Positions 55,131 through 64,000 of a DNA stretch of 64,000 nucleotides are shown piece by piece. Where the stretch lies: the NCBI RefSeq assembly GCF_030486595.1, contig NZ_JAUJZH010000001.1, forward strand, positions 467,587 through 531,586, given 5' to 3'. Source of the stretch: Variovorax ginsengisoli. Lineage in GTDB: Bacteria; Pseudomonadota; Gammaproteobacteria; Burkholderiales; Burkholderiaceae_C. Below the pieces are notes generated by a model. That model was not told where the DNA came from. It searched no databases and saw nothing but the letters and a program-made list of their open reading frames with translations. Within the stretch, counting starts at the first letter, position 1. Every line of letters begins with the position of its first letter. Both the position numbers and the translations under genes were made by a program.

Positions 55131-56078
55131 TCAGGAGCCGTCAGAGCGCCTGCCGTCGGTCCACCAGCCCTTTTCCAGTTCCTGCGCAATCAGGGTCTTC
55201 AAGATCTCCTTGACCCGCCGCGCGGCGCGCGACAGCGGCCTGCCCGTGGTGTGGGCGATCGATATCCTTCGGTCGATGGTCGGCTTGACGATGCGCGCCG
55301 TCACCAGCCGGCCTTCGGCCGGATCGTTCTGTATCGCCGCCAGTGAAAGGATGGTGAAGCAGCCGGTGCGGCGCACCATCTCCTTGAGTTGCTCGGTCGC
55401 ATCGACCTCGGCCGTCACGTGCAGGCTGACGCCGACCTTGTCGAGCGCCCCTTCGACCACCGATCGAAGCCCGTGCTCGCGTCCGGGCAGCACCATCGGG
55501 AGGCCGGCCAGACGGCTGGCCGGCACCTGCCCCTTCGCTTCCAACAAGCCGTCGAGGTCGCACCGGTCGCGGGCGGCGAGGAACAGGTTCTCGTCCAGCA
55601 CCCATTCGAGATCGAGGCCCGGCGCGCTCGAGGACGCATAGACCAAGCCGAAGTCGATCGCGCCTTCGGGCAGCCAGCGCGCGATGTGACCGGACAGGCC
55701 CGACACCACGCGCAGTTGCACGTTCGGCATCTCCTGTCGCACCGTCTGGATCAAGGGCACGGTCAGCAGCGAGGTGAGAGATCCCGGAATGCCGACCGCC
55801 ACACGCCCCACCTCCGACGACTGATGCACCCGCATGCTCGAGGCGGCGGCCACCACCGCATCCAGCACCGTGCGGGCGTGGACCAGGAAATCCCGGCCCT
55901 CGGGCGTGAGGATGGCGCCGTCGAAGCGGCGCTCGAAGAGCTGAACGCCGAGCTCCTCCTCCAGCAGCTTGATCTGCGCACTCACCGAGGGCTGCGAAAT
56001 ATGCAGGACCTGCGCAGCCTGCAGGAAGGACCGCTGCTCCGAGATGGCGACGAAATACCTGAACTGCTTGAGATTCAC
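55131..56078 (-). CDS. LysR family transcriptional regulator
   Basis: A 315-residue LTTR. The start is taken as GTG 56078 (NLKQFRYFVAISEQRSFLQA), with AGAGG 7 bases upstream, rather than the TTG 8 codons earlier. Helix-turn-helix: FLQAAQVLHISQPSVSAQIK. Effector domain resembles the NAC/Cbl/PcaQ-type branch (GRVAVGIPGSLTSLLTVPLI, EGAIDFGLVYASSS). It is the last gene of the catabolic operon on the same strand, 35 bases after the CoA transferase, and probably controls that operon through the dyad at 62878-62904. Confidence 0.93.
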   Translation of the reverse strand: MNLKQFRYFVAISEQRSFLQAAQVLHISQPSVSAQIKLLEEELGVQLFERRFDGAILTPEGRDFLVHARTVLDAVVAAASSMRVHQSSEVGRVAVGIPGSLTSLLTVPLIQTVRQEMPNVQLRVVSGLSGHIARWLPEGAIDFGLVYASSSAPGLDLEWVLDENLFLAARDRCDLDGLLEAKGQVPASRLAGLPMVLPGREHGLRSVVEGALDKVGVSLHVTAEVDATEQLKEMVRRTGCFTILSLAAIQNDPAEGRLVTARIVKPTIDRRISIAHTTGRPLSRAARRVKEILKTLIAQELEKGWWTDGRRSDGS

Positions 56079-56113
56079 CTTGGGCCTCTGGACGCTGCAC
56101 AAGCGCCCAAGTA

Positions 56114-57280
<1,167 letters not shown>

Positions 57281-57295
57281 CTTCTTGCTCCCGGC

Positions 57296-58405
57296 CTAGA
57301 CGAGGATCACGGGCTTGATCTCCTGCATGTTCCGCATCCGCTCCAGGGCGATGTTCACGTCGTCAAGCTTGTAGCGCCCGGTGATCATCTTTTCAAACGG
57401 GAAGTCGTGGAGGTGGGTGGAGATGAAGTCCAGCGCCAGCGAGTAGCTGCGCGCATCGCCCGAGAAAGAGCCGACCACCGTGATGTTCTTCTTCACGATC
57501 AGCGAGGGCGCGAACTCGGTCTTGCCTTCGCCCAACTGCCCGACGATCAGGTACCGGGCGCCCCTGCGGCACAGATGCAGCCCCTCGACGAAGGCCGCCG
57601 GCACCCCGGTGAACTCCAGCACGATGTCCGCGCCGCGACCGCCGGTGAGAGCCTGCACCATGTCCAGCCGCTCCTGCGCCGTGGTCTCATCCACAGAGAT
57701 GCAGAGATCGGCGCCGAACTCGCGCGCCAGTTCCAGCCGTGCGGCCGGAGCGCCGATCACGATCACCTTGCGTGCGCCGCGCACCTTGGCGTTGGCGGTC
57801 GCGAGCAGGCCGAGCGGCCCCGCGCCCTGCACCACCACCACCTCGCTCGGGTCGATCTCACCGAGCTGCGACATCGCGTTCATCACCGAGCGCAGCGCGC
57901 AGCTGGACAGGCTCGCCAGCTCGTTGGGCACGTTGTCCGGCACCTTGAGGCGGCCCGCCTGCGGCAGGACGTAGCCGTATTCCGAGAAGCCGCCCAGCAG
58001 GTAGGGCTCCTGCTCCATGTTCTCGTACATGTAAGCGCGCCGGTTCATGCACAGTGTCGGCTTGCGCGCTGTGGTGCAGAAGAAGCAGCTGCCGCAAGCG
58101 GTGTGGGTGTAGAGCACACGGTCGCCCACGCGCAGCGGGTTCCCAACCGAGTCGCGGTCGGCCCCGTAGCCCAGCTTGAGCACGCTGCCCACCATCTCGT
58201 GGCCGATGATGACCGGCAGGTTGACAGTGAGCGAGAGCGAGCCCTGCCACAAGTGGACGTCGGTGCCGCAGATCGAGCAGGCCTCGATCTTCACCAACGC
58301 GGCGCCGGTTTCGACGTTGCGCGGAATCGGCACGTTCTCGATCTGCAGCGGCGCCTTGAACTTGCGGAGCACCGCGGCGCGGGAGAATTCTGGAAGGGTC
58401 GTCAT
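57296..58405 (-). CDS. Zinc-dependent alcohol dehydrogenase (MDR family)
   Basis: A 369-residue medium-chain dehydrogenase. Catalytic zinc ligands in SICGTDVHLW (Cys) and VIIGHEMVG (His-Glu), structural zinc cysteines in CGSCFFC and KPTLC, and a Rossmann NAD(P) site VVVQGAGPLGLLA. It begins with N-terminal FSRAAVLRKFKAPLQIENV. Ten bases after dctM and 15 before the CoA transferase, so it is in the same operon. Substrate is an alcohol taken up by the TRAP system or formed from it. Confidence 0.94.
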   Translation of the reverse strand: MTTLPEFSRAAVLRKFKAPLQIENVPIPRNVETGAALVKIEACSICGTDVHLWQGSLSLTVNLPVIIGHEMVGSVLKLGYGADRDSVGNPLRVGDRVLYTHTACGSCFFCTTARKPTLCMNRRAYMYENMEQEPYLLGGFSEYGYVLPQAGRLKVPDNVPNELASLSSCALRSVMNAMSQLGEIDPSEVVVVQGAGPLGLLATANAKVRGARKVIVIGAPAARLELAREFGADLCISVDETTAQERLDMVQALTGGRGADIVLEFTGVPAAFVEGLHLCRRGARYLIVGQLGEGKTEFAPSLIVKKNITVVGSFSGDARSYSLALDFISTHLHDFPFEKMITGRYKLDDVNIALERMRNMQEIKPVILV

Positions 58406-58415
58406 GGGGTTTCGT

Positions 58416-59717
58416 TCAGAAGAAATAGCGATACCAGAGAGAGAGCTGGGGCACGTAGGTGATGGTGGCCATCACCAGCAACGCGGCGACCAGGAACCAG
58501 CCCAGATAGCGCAAAAGGCTCACCAGATCGGCGTTGTTGGTGCGCGCCGCGACGTAGAGGTTGGCCGCCATCGGCGGGGTGAGCAAGCCGATCTCGATAT
58601 TGGTCACGAGGATGATGGCGAAATGCACCGGGTCGATGCCGAACTTGGCCGCCGCCGGCGCCAGCAGGGGGCCCATCAGCAGGGTCGCGGCGTTGGTCTC
58701 CATGAACATGCCGATCAGCAGCAGAACCAGGTTCACCACCAGCAGGAACACCAGCGCGCTGTCGGTGAAGCCGGTGGCGTAGCCGGCGATCGACTGCGGC
58801 ACCTGTTCCAGCACCATGGCGCGGTTGAAGATGCTCGTAAAGCCGATGATCACGAGGATCGCGGCGGACGACAGCGCGGCCCGGGCAAAGATGCCATTGA
58901 GTTCGCCGAATTTCGTCATCCGCCCGAGAACCGTCACCAGCAAGGCGTAGAGCGCCGCCACCGCAGCCGCCTCGGTCGGCGTGAAGATGCCCGAGTAGAT
59001 GCCACCCAGCACCAGGACCGGCAGCATCAGCGCCGGGATCGATCGGGTCATGATGGCGGCCATCGAGCGCTGGACCATCCGGCCGTCAACGGCGGCATGG
59101 GTGGTCGGCTGCGCACCGGCCACCAGCTCCTGCCCGCCCGGCAGCACGTGCCGCGACATCCAGGCGTGCACCACCCCGAGCGCCAGCATCATCACGATGC
59201 CCGGCATCACCGATGCCAGGAACAGCTGCGTGATCGAGACGCCAACAATCGAGCCGTAGAGGATCAGAGGGATCGACGGCGGAATCAGCACACCGAGCAG
59301 GCCCGCCGAGGCATTGAGCGCCGCGGTGTAGCCGCGCGGGTAGCCGCGCAGCGACATCTCCCGGCCGACCGTGCCGCCGATGGCCGCCACGGTCGCGACC
59401 GACGAGCCCGTGATAGCGCCCATCAGCGCACTCGCGAGGATCATCACGTGGCCCAGCGGCGCCCGCACCCATCCCAGCAGGATGTCGCAGACTGCCGTGA
59501 GCTGGCGGATCAGGCCGCCTCGGTTCATGAGTTCGCCGCCCAACAAGAAGAGCGGGATGGCGAGCAGCGGAAAGCTCGACACCGTGTCGTAGGGAATCGA
59601 CGCCAGCGACGACAATTCGATGCTCCAGGCCTCGGCCCGGACCATCACGATCAGCGCGAAGGCCACGCCCACAGGCACGCCGACCACCAGCAGAACCAGC
59701 AGCGCCAGCGCGATCAT
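58416..59717 (-). CDS. dctM: TRAP transporter large permease (DctM type)
   Basis: A 433-residue membrane protein with about 12 helices. Family marks: SFPLLAIPLFLLGGELMNRGGL and ALMGAITGSSVATVAAIGG, with GYPRGYTAALNASAGLLGVL and PPSIPLILYGSIVGVSI after. It forms the transport channel with DctQ and takes ligand from DctP, driven by the sodium gradient. The start overlaps the dctQ stop by 4 bases (ATGA). Confidence 0.95.
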   Translation of the reverse strand: MIALALLVLLVVGVPVGVAFALIVMVRAEAWSIELSSLASIPYDTVSSFPLLAIPLFLLGGELMNRGGLIRQLTAVCDILLGWVRAPLGHVMILASALMGAITGSSVATVAAIGGTVGREMSLRGYPRGYTAALNASAGLLGVLIPPSIPLILYGSIVGVSITQLFLASVMPGIVMMLALGVVHAWMSRHVLPGGQELVAGAQPTTHAAVDGRMVQRSMAAIMTRSIPALMLPVLVLGGIYSGIFTPTEAAAVAALYALLVTVLGRMTKFGELNGIFARAALSSAAILVIIGFTSIFNRAMVLEQVPQSIAGYATGFTDSALVFLLVVNLVLLLIGMFMETNAATLLMGPLLAPAAAKFGIDPVHFAIILVTNIEIGLLTPPMAANLYVAARTNNADLVSLLRYLGWFLVAALLVMATITYVPQLSLWYRYFF

Positions 59718-60259
59718 GTCAGCGACTCCTCATCGATCGGCAGTCGGTTGGTCAGGACGCGCCACAGCTCGACCGCCGCATGCAGCAACATCAGCAACAT
59801 GCCCAGCATCAAGAAGAAAACCGGCACGACCACCGGTGTGCCCATGTCGAGCATGCGTTCGCCGGACTGCTTCATGTCGATGAAGAACAGGGCGCCGATC
59901 CAGGCGTAGACGCCCGCGAACCCCAGCAGGCACAGTGCGACCACACCGCGCGCGGCGCGCCTGATGGCGGCGTTGGGCATCAGCTTGACCACGTCGACCG
60001 CGATGTGCGACTGGGCGTAGGTGCACATCGCGGCGCCGATGAAAGTCAGCGGCGACATCGCGACGATGGCCCATTCGGCCACGTTCGGAAGTCCGAGATT
60101 GAAGTAGCGGGTCGCCACGCTGATCGACACCGTCAAGAGCATCACGAGGAGGCTCAGGACGCAGATCCAGCGTTCGATCCGGAAGACGCGGTACTCGAAG
60201 CCGTCTAGCCCATGGCTCGACGACGGCGAGGCGCGATGCATCAGCGCGGCGTGACTCAC
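59714..60259 (-). CDS. dctQ: TRAP transporter small permease (DctQ type)
   Basis: A 181-residue, four-helix membrane protein (LSLLVMLLTVSISVATRYF, EWAIVAMSPLTFIGAAMCTY, VALCLLGFAGVYAWIGALFF, VPVFFLMLGMLLMLLHAAVE). SHIAVDVVKLM is the DctQ signature. GTG 60259 is chosen because it gives a GTGA overlap with the dctP stop, as at the dctQ-dctM junction; ATG 60241, six codons in, is the alternative. Confidence 0.92.
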   Translation of the reverse strand: MSHAALMHRASPSSSHGLDGFEYRVFRIERWICVLSLLVMLLTVSISVATRYFNLGLPNVAEWAIVAMSPLTFIGAAMCTYAQSHIAVDVVKLMPNAAIRRAARGVVALCLLGFAGVYAWIGALFFIDMKQSGERMLDMGTPVVVPVFFLMLGMLLMLLHAAVELWRVLTNRLPIDEESLT

Positions 60260-61293
60260 GGCTTGCGCAGTTTCGCGACTTCTTCGCGCAATGCCTTGAT
60301 GCGCTCGGTGCCGTAGATCGGCGCCAGCTTGTCCCACAGCGAATCGCCGACCCGCTGGAACTCGGCCATCGCCTCCGGCGTGGGCACCGTGACGCGCACG
60401 CCACCGTCACCGATCTTCTTCAGGAAGGTCGCATTGAGCTCGCGGTTCTTCTGGATCTGCCGGGTGGAAACTTCGGCCGCCGTGTCCTGCAGGATTTTCC
60501 TCTGTTCCGCGCTCAGGCGGCCCCAGAACCGTTCGCTCGCGGTGATGGCGCCCATCGCGTAGACGTGGTTGGTGGTCGTCATGAACTTCTGCGCCTCGAA
60601 CAGGCGCGAGTTGTAGGTGATGCTGGCGCCGTTGTCCTGGCCGTCGACCGTGCCTTGCTGCAGGGCCGTGAAGAGTTCGGGGAACGGCATCGCGACCGCC
60701 TGTGCGCCGGCGGCTTCGAAAAAGCCCTTGATGCCAGCCGAGCCCGGCACCCGCAGTTTGAGCCCCTTCAGGTCCGAGACCTTCTCGACCGCCTGCTTCG
60801 AATTGGTGACGGCGCGGAACTCCAGCTCGAAGAATCCGAGCGCCTGCATTTTGTGCCTGGCAAGGGTCGTGCGCAGGGTCGTCTGCAGCACGCCCTGCGG
60901 GTTATAGAAGATCGCATCCGCTTCTTTGAAACTGGTCGCGATGTAGGGCAGGTAGTGGATGTCCAGCAATGGGTCCAGGCCCGCCAGCGAGCCGGGATTC
61001 AGGAAGGCGAGTTCGATGGAGCCGCGCGACAGCTCGCGCGCCAGCGCCTCATCGCCGCCCAGCTGGCTGTTCGGGAACAGCGCGACGGTGATCTCGCCAT
61101 TGGTGCGCTCCGACACCAGGCGCGCGAAGTCTTTGCTCGCCTCGTCGACCGGGCTGTTGATCGCGAACACATGGCCGAGCCGGATTTTCATCTCGGCGGC
61201 TGCCGTGCCGGCTCCCAGGGTGCCGACCGCCGTGACGACCAGGGTGGCAAGGACGCGCTTCGCCTTTCGCAACAGGGTTGCGTGATTCTTCAT
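60256..61293 (-). CDS. dctP: TRAP transporter substrate-binding protein (DctP type)
   Basis: A 345-residue periplasmic protein. Signal peptide with hydrophobic core VLATLVVTAVGTLGAGTAAA. Then KIRLGHVFAINSPVDEASKDF, ELSRGSIELAFLNPGSLAGL, and LKGLKLRVPGSAGIKGFFEA with the carboxylate-binding Arg of the family, plus ALQQGTVDGQDNGASI. GGAG is 7 bases before the ATG. The ligand is probably an organic acid or sugar acid with a free carboxylate. Confidence 0.94.
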   Translation of the reverse strand: MKNHATLLRKAKRVLATLVVTAVGTLGAGTAAAEMKIRLGHVFAINSPVDEASKDFARLVSERTNGEITVALFPNSQLGGDEALARELSRGSIELAFLNPGSLAGLDPLLDIHYLPYIATSFKEADAIFYNPQGVLQTTLRTTLARHKMQALGFFELEFRAVTNSKQAVEKVSDLKGLKLRVPGSAGIKGFFEAAGAQAVAMPFPELFTALQQGTVDGQDNGASITYNSRLFEAQKFMTTTNHVYAMGAITASERFWGRLSAEQRKILQDTAAEVSTRQIQKNRELNATFLKKIGDGGVRVTVPTPEAMAEFQRVGDSLWDKLAPIYGTERIKALREEVAKLRKP

Positions 61294-61361
61294 GTCTGTC
61301 TCCGTTCGTTTATTGTTGAAAAAGCGGCAGGGGCCACAGGCGCCCTTGAGTGAACCTGTTG

Positions 61362-62816
61362 TCAGCCGTGGTTCAGCACGATGGTCTTGGCCACTGTGTA
61401 TTCGCGCAGCGCCTCGAAACCCTTCTCGCGGCCGTGACCGCTGCGCTTGAAGCCACCGAAAGGAAGCTCGATGCCCCCGCCCGCACCGTAGCCGTTGACG
61501 TAGACCTGGCCCACCCGCAGCTTCTTCGCCACCCTGATCTGGCGAGCACCGTTCTCGGACCAGACGCCGGCAATGAGGCCGTACTCAGTGCCGTTGGCGA
61601 TCCGCACGGCGTCGCTCTCGTCGTCGAAGGGAATCACCACCAGCACCGGACCAAACACCTCCTCGAAGGCGAGCTCATGGCTGAGCGGCACTGGACCCAG
61701 CAGCGTCGGCTTGACGAAGAAGCCGTTCTTGCTCGCGCGCTCGTCAATGCGCCCTTCGCCGATCACGGGGATGCCGTCCTTGCGGGCGCGCTCCAGGAAG
61801 CCCATCACACGGCCGTGCTGCACCTTGCTGATCAGCGGGCCGCAGTCCAGGTCGGCCTCGTGCGGGCCGACCCGCACCGCGTTCATTCGCGCCGCCAATG
61901 CACTCACCACCTTCTCGTAGATCGATCGCTGCACCAGCACCCGACTGCCGGCCGAGCAGGTCTGGCCAGCGTTCTGGATGATCGCGTTGATCACCACCGG
62001 CAGTGCCTTGTCGAGGTCCGCATCCTCGAACACGAGCTGGGGCGACTTGCCGCCGAGCTCCAGCACGCAGGGCACGTGGTTGTCGGCTGCGGACTTCTGG
62101 ATCAGCGTCCCGACCTCGGGCGAACCGGTGAACGAGAGGAAGTCGATGCCTGCGTGGCTCGCCAGAGCCGCACCCGCCTCTTCGCCGTAGCCCGTGACCA
62201 GGTTGATGGCCCCCGCCGGGATGCCGACCTCCGCGGCCAGCTGCGTCAGTCGTACGATGCTGAGACAGGCCTCCTCGGCGGGCTTGAGCACGGTCGCGTT
62301 GCCGGTGGCGAGGGCCGCGCCCAGGGTGCGGCCGAACATCTGGGCCGGATAGTTCCAGGGGATGATGTGGCCGGTCACACCGCGCGGCTCGCGCACGATC
62401 ATCACCTGGTAGCCGTCGAGAAAGGGAATGGTGTCGCCGTGCAACTTGTCGGCCGCGCCGCCGTAGTACTCGAAGTAGCGCGCGGTCGCGATCACGTCGC
62501 TGCGCGCGAGCTTCAGCGGCTTGCCGGTATCGTTGGCCTCCAGCTGCGCCAGCTCTTCCTGGTTCGCCAGGATCGCCAAGCCCAGCCGCGAGAGCAGCCT
62601 GCCGCGCTCGGTTGCCGTGGTGCGGCCCCATTCGCCCTCGAAGGCGCGGCGCGCGGCGGCCACGGCAGCATCGATGTCCTCGGCGCCACCGCGGGCGATC
62701 TGCCCGATCACGTGGCCGTCGCTCGGACAGATCATTTCGATCGCGGCAGTGGAGGCGGGGCGCACCCATTGGCCGTCGATGTAGTTCAAGGGGGGAAGAT
62801 CGGTCGTGAAAGGCAT
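61362..62816 (-). CDS. NAD(P)-dependent aldehyde dehydrogenase
   Basis: A 484-residue ALDH of the betaine-aldehyde/gamma-aminobutyraldehyde-like size class. IIPWNYPAQMFGRTLGAALA at the cofactor site, Glu in LELGGKSPQLV, nucleophile Cys in NAGQTCSAGSRVLV, and EEVFGPVLVVIPF. The start MPFTTDLPPLNYIDGQW is preferred over a longer frame beginning at 62885. First gene of the catabolic operon (68 bases before dctP). It probably oxidises the aldehyde produced by the MDR alcohol dehydrogenase. Confidence 0.95.
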   Translation of the reverse strand: MPFTTDLPPLNYIDGQWVRPASTAAIEMICPSDGHVIGQIARGGAEDIDAAVAAARRAFEGEWGRTTATERGRLLSRLGLAILANQEELAQLEANDTGKPLKLARSDVIATARYFEYYGGAADKLHGDTIPFLDGYQVMIVREPRGVTGHIIPWNYPAQMFGRTLGAALATGNATVLKPAEEACLSIVRLTQLAAEVGIPAGAINLVTGYGEEAGAALASHAGIDFLSFTGSPEVGTLIQKSAADNHVPCVLELGGKSPQLVFEDADLDKALPVVINAIIQNAGQTCSAGSRVLVQRSIYEKVVSALAARMNAVRVGPHEADLDCGPLISKVQHGRVMGFLERARKDGIPVIGEGRIDERASKNGFFVKPTLLGPVPLSHELAFEEVFGPVLVVIPFDDESDAVRIANGTEYGLIAGVWSENGARQIRVAKKLRVGQVYVNGYGAGGGIELPFGGFKRSGHGREKGFEALREYTVAKTIVLNHG

Positions 62817-62877
62817 GGTCTCTTGTCTCGTCTCGCTGTGATGGGTAACTGGCTGCGAAGAGTACAAGTGACTGCGC

Positions 62878-62904
62878 TCCAGCAATAAATACTATTTAGC
62901 TGGA
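62878..62904. promoter_or_regulatory. Palindrome with a T-N11-A LysR box between the ALDH operon and citE-like gene
   Basis: TCCAGC (62878-62883) and GCTGGA (62899-62904) flank an AT-rich core whose TAAATACTATTTA is a T-N11-A motif with its own dyad. It sits 62 bases from the ALDH start and 130 from the divergent CitE-like start, where a LysR site should be. No other 20-base dyad is apparent in 62817-63033. Confidence 0.6.
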
Positions 62905-63033
62905 ACCGCTGAAGCGAGGCCCTATAGGCCGAGCCGACGGCTACAGGCAAATCTGATAACGGCTAACCGAACATTCGATTTCCGCAAGCGGGTGCGGCGA
63001 ACTACGATGCCATGCCCTTCAAGGAACATCTGC

Positions 63034-63894
63034 ATGAGGACAACCCGCTACCGCTCTTTTCTCTTCGTCCCGGCGGACAACGATCGACTGCTGCAGAGCG
63101 CCGTCGCAAAGCCTTGCGACGTGATCATCCTCGACCTCGAGGACGGAACGCATCCGAGCCGCAAGGCCAGCGCGCGCGCCACGCTGCACGCGTCCATCGA
63201 GCGCGTGAAGGAAGCCGGCAAGACGGCCGCGGTCCGTGTCAACGGCGACCTGGACACGGCCGTGACCGACCTTCGCGTGGCAGTAAGCGAAGGGCTGGAC
63301 ATGGTGCTGCTCCCGAAAGTCGAACACCCGCGAGACGTGCAGTTGCTGTCGGGCCTGGTCGCCGCGCTCGAGGCTTCCGCGGGCATCGCGGCCGGGCGGG
63401 TTCGCTTCTTGCTGCAGATCGAGAGCGCCGCCGCCCTGCCCCGGCTGCATGAGATCGCCGCGGCCGATGCGCGCACCATGGGAATGATGCTCGGCAGCGA
63501 GGACTTCTCGCTCGACTGCGGCGCCCTGCCCACCCCGGAAGCGCTGATGCAGCCGAGCCTGATGGTGCTTCATGCGGCCCGTGCCGCGCGCATCCAGGCG
63601 ATCGGCTTCGTCGGCTCGATCGCCGACCTTGGCGATGTCGCGCAGTTCGCACAGAAGCTCGATCAGGCGCGCTCGTTCGGCTTCAGAGGCGCCGTCGTCG
63701 TGCACCCGAAATTTCTGGATGCGGTGAACGCCTGCTACACCCCCTCGCCCGAAGCGCTCGCCGAAGCGCGCGAAGTCGTCGCCGCCTTCGAATCGGGCGA
63801 TGCCGAAGGTATCGGCGCCATGAAGGTGAACGGCAAGATGATCGACAAACCGGTCTATCGAAGAGCGCTGGAGCTGATCGCGGAAGCCGACTAG
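63034..63894 (+). CDS. HpcH/HpaI or CitE-type aldolase/lyase
   Basis: A 286-residue TIM-barrel lyase. N-terminal RSFLFVPADNDRLLQSAV is the CitE/malyl-CoA lyase start; DVIILDLEDGTHP holds the metal-binding Asp-Glu pair, LLPKVEHPRDV the next strand, LQIESAAALPRLHEIA the second Glu, and GMMLGSEDFSLD the loop before the last strand. AAGGA is 8 bases before ATG 63034. It would cleave a CoA-activated acid such as malyl- or citramalyl-CoA. Divergent from the ALDH-TRAP-ADH-CoA-transferase operon and part of the same pathway by context. Confidence 0.92.
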   Translation: MRTTRYRSFLFVPADNDRLLQSAVAKPCDVIILDLEDGTHPSRKASARATLHASIERVKEAGKTAAVRVNGDLDTAVTDLRVAVSEGLDMVLLPKVEHPRDVQLLSGLVAALEASAGIAAGRVRFLLQIESAAALPRLHEIAAADARTMGMMLGSEDFSLDCGALPTPEALMQPSLMVLHAARAARIQAIGFVGSIADLGDVAQFAQKLDQARSFGFRGAVVVHPKFLDAVNACYTPSPEALAEAREVVAAFESGDAEGIGAMKVNGKMIDKPVYRRALELIAEAD

Positions 63895-63900
63895 GGCGTG

Positions 63901-64000
63901 TTAACACAAACGAAGTCCGTCGGCGATCAGCGCGAAGCTGATGAAGCCGATGAACATCACATCGAGTTTTTTGAAGCGAGAGAAGATCCGGCGGTAGCCT
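63901..64000 (-). mobile_element. 3' end of an IS5-type transposase gene, continues outside window
   Basis: The last 32 codons before the stop (TAA at 63903-63901) translate to YRRIFSRFKKLDVMFIGFIS then FALIADGLRLC, the characteristic end of IS5-family DDE transposases. GTGTTAACAC, a perfect 10-base palindrome, overlaps the stop and lies 4 bases after the CitE-like stop codon, so the insertion sequence ends right behind that gene. The rest of the element is beyond the window. Confidence 0.8.

Overview
The window is GC-rich, densely coded DNA. Gene content (GlmS next to an Lrp regulator and GlmU, paired LysR and DUF2917 genes, TRAP transport with type III CoA transferase, ChrBA, cyanide-insensitive type cytochrome bd, an otsB-GH15-otsA trehalose operon) points to an aerobic soil or rhizosphere betaproteobacterium of the Burkholderiales, most likely Comamonadaceae and Variovorax-like. 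This is inferred from gene families and style, not from a marker gene; I see no rRNA or tRNA gene and no CRISPR array.

Layout. 1-2.3 kb: the end of a GAF sensor kinase, translationally coupled to a response regulator carrying a class III nucleotide cyclase. 2.3-9.6 kb: two tiny membrane proteins, a tannase-type lipoprotein with a MarR regulator and a strong palindromic operator candidate, a GT32 glycosyltransferase, a TPR/GT41 (SPINDLY/OGT-like) transferase, then two broken genes (an AraC/GlxA-type regulator remnant and a patatin phospholipase with an internal deletion). 9.6-16.8 kb: YbaK-type deacylase, then a tight minus-strand operon of cyclase-TPR protein, PAP2/vanadium haloperoxidase-like protein, subtilase and a peptide-type ABC binding protein; I do not recognise this combination. 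17.6-25 kb: glmS, lrp, glmU and a small glycan set (GT8-like, flippase, GT2). 25-34 kb: Crp/Fnr regulator, an unusual BLUF protein, LysR/DUF2917, 5-formyl-THF cyclo-ligase, lytic transglycosylase, MscS, MgtC, GST and CCA-adding enzyme. 34-38 kb: the trehalose operon. 38-43 kb: an AraC-GyrI regulator with compensating frameshifts, a secreted hydrolase, a MocR regulator and a DMT transporter with a His-rich tail. 43-46.5 kb: chrB, chrA and a Cj0069-type protein. 47-53 kb: an operon of GMC oxidoreductase, Rieske protein, aldehyde dehydrogenase and cytochrome bd subunits, which looks like a complete alcohol-to-acid respiratory module. 53-55 kb: ROK sugar kinase, DUF2905 and a decayed spacer. 55-63.9 kb: a catabolic operon (aldehyde dehydrogenase, TRAP transporter, zinc alcohol dehydrogenase, CoA transferase, LysR) divergent from a CitE-like lyase; the window ends inside an IS5-type transposase.

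The most interesting observations are: (1) small GC-rich dispersed repeats placed exactly at gene boundaries and flanked by short direct repeats, one of which splits an ancestral ATGA stop/start overlap in the trehalose operon while leaving both reading frames intact; (2) the GMC-Rieske-ALDH-cytochrome bd operon, whose Rieske protein has Asp in place of the second histidine ligand; (3) the cyclase/PAP2/subtilase operon; (4) a BLUF domain lacking the photoactive glutamine; and (5) several well-formed candidate operators (MarR, LysR, ChrB, MocR).
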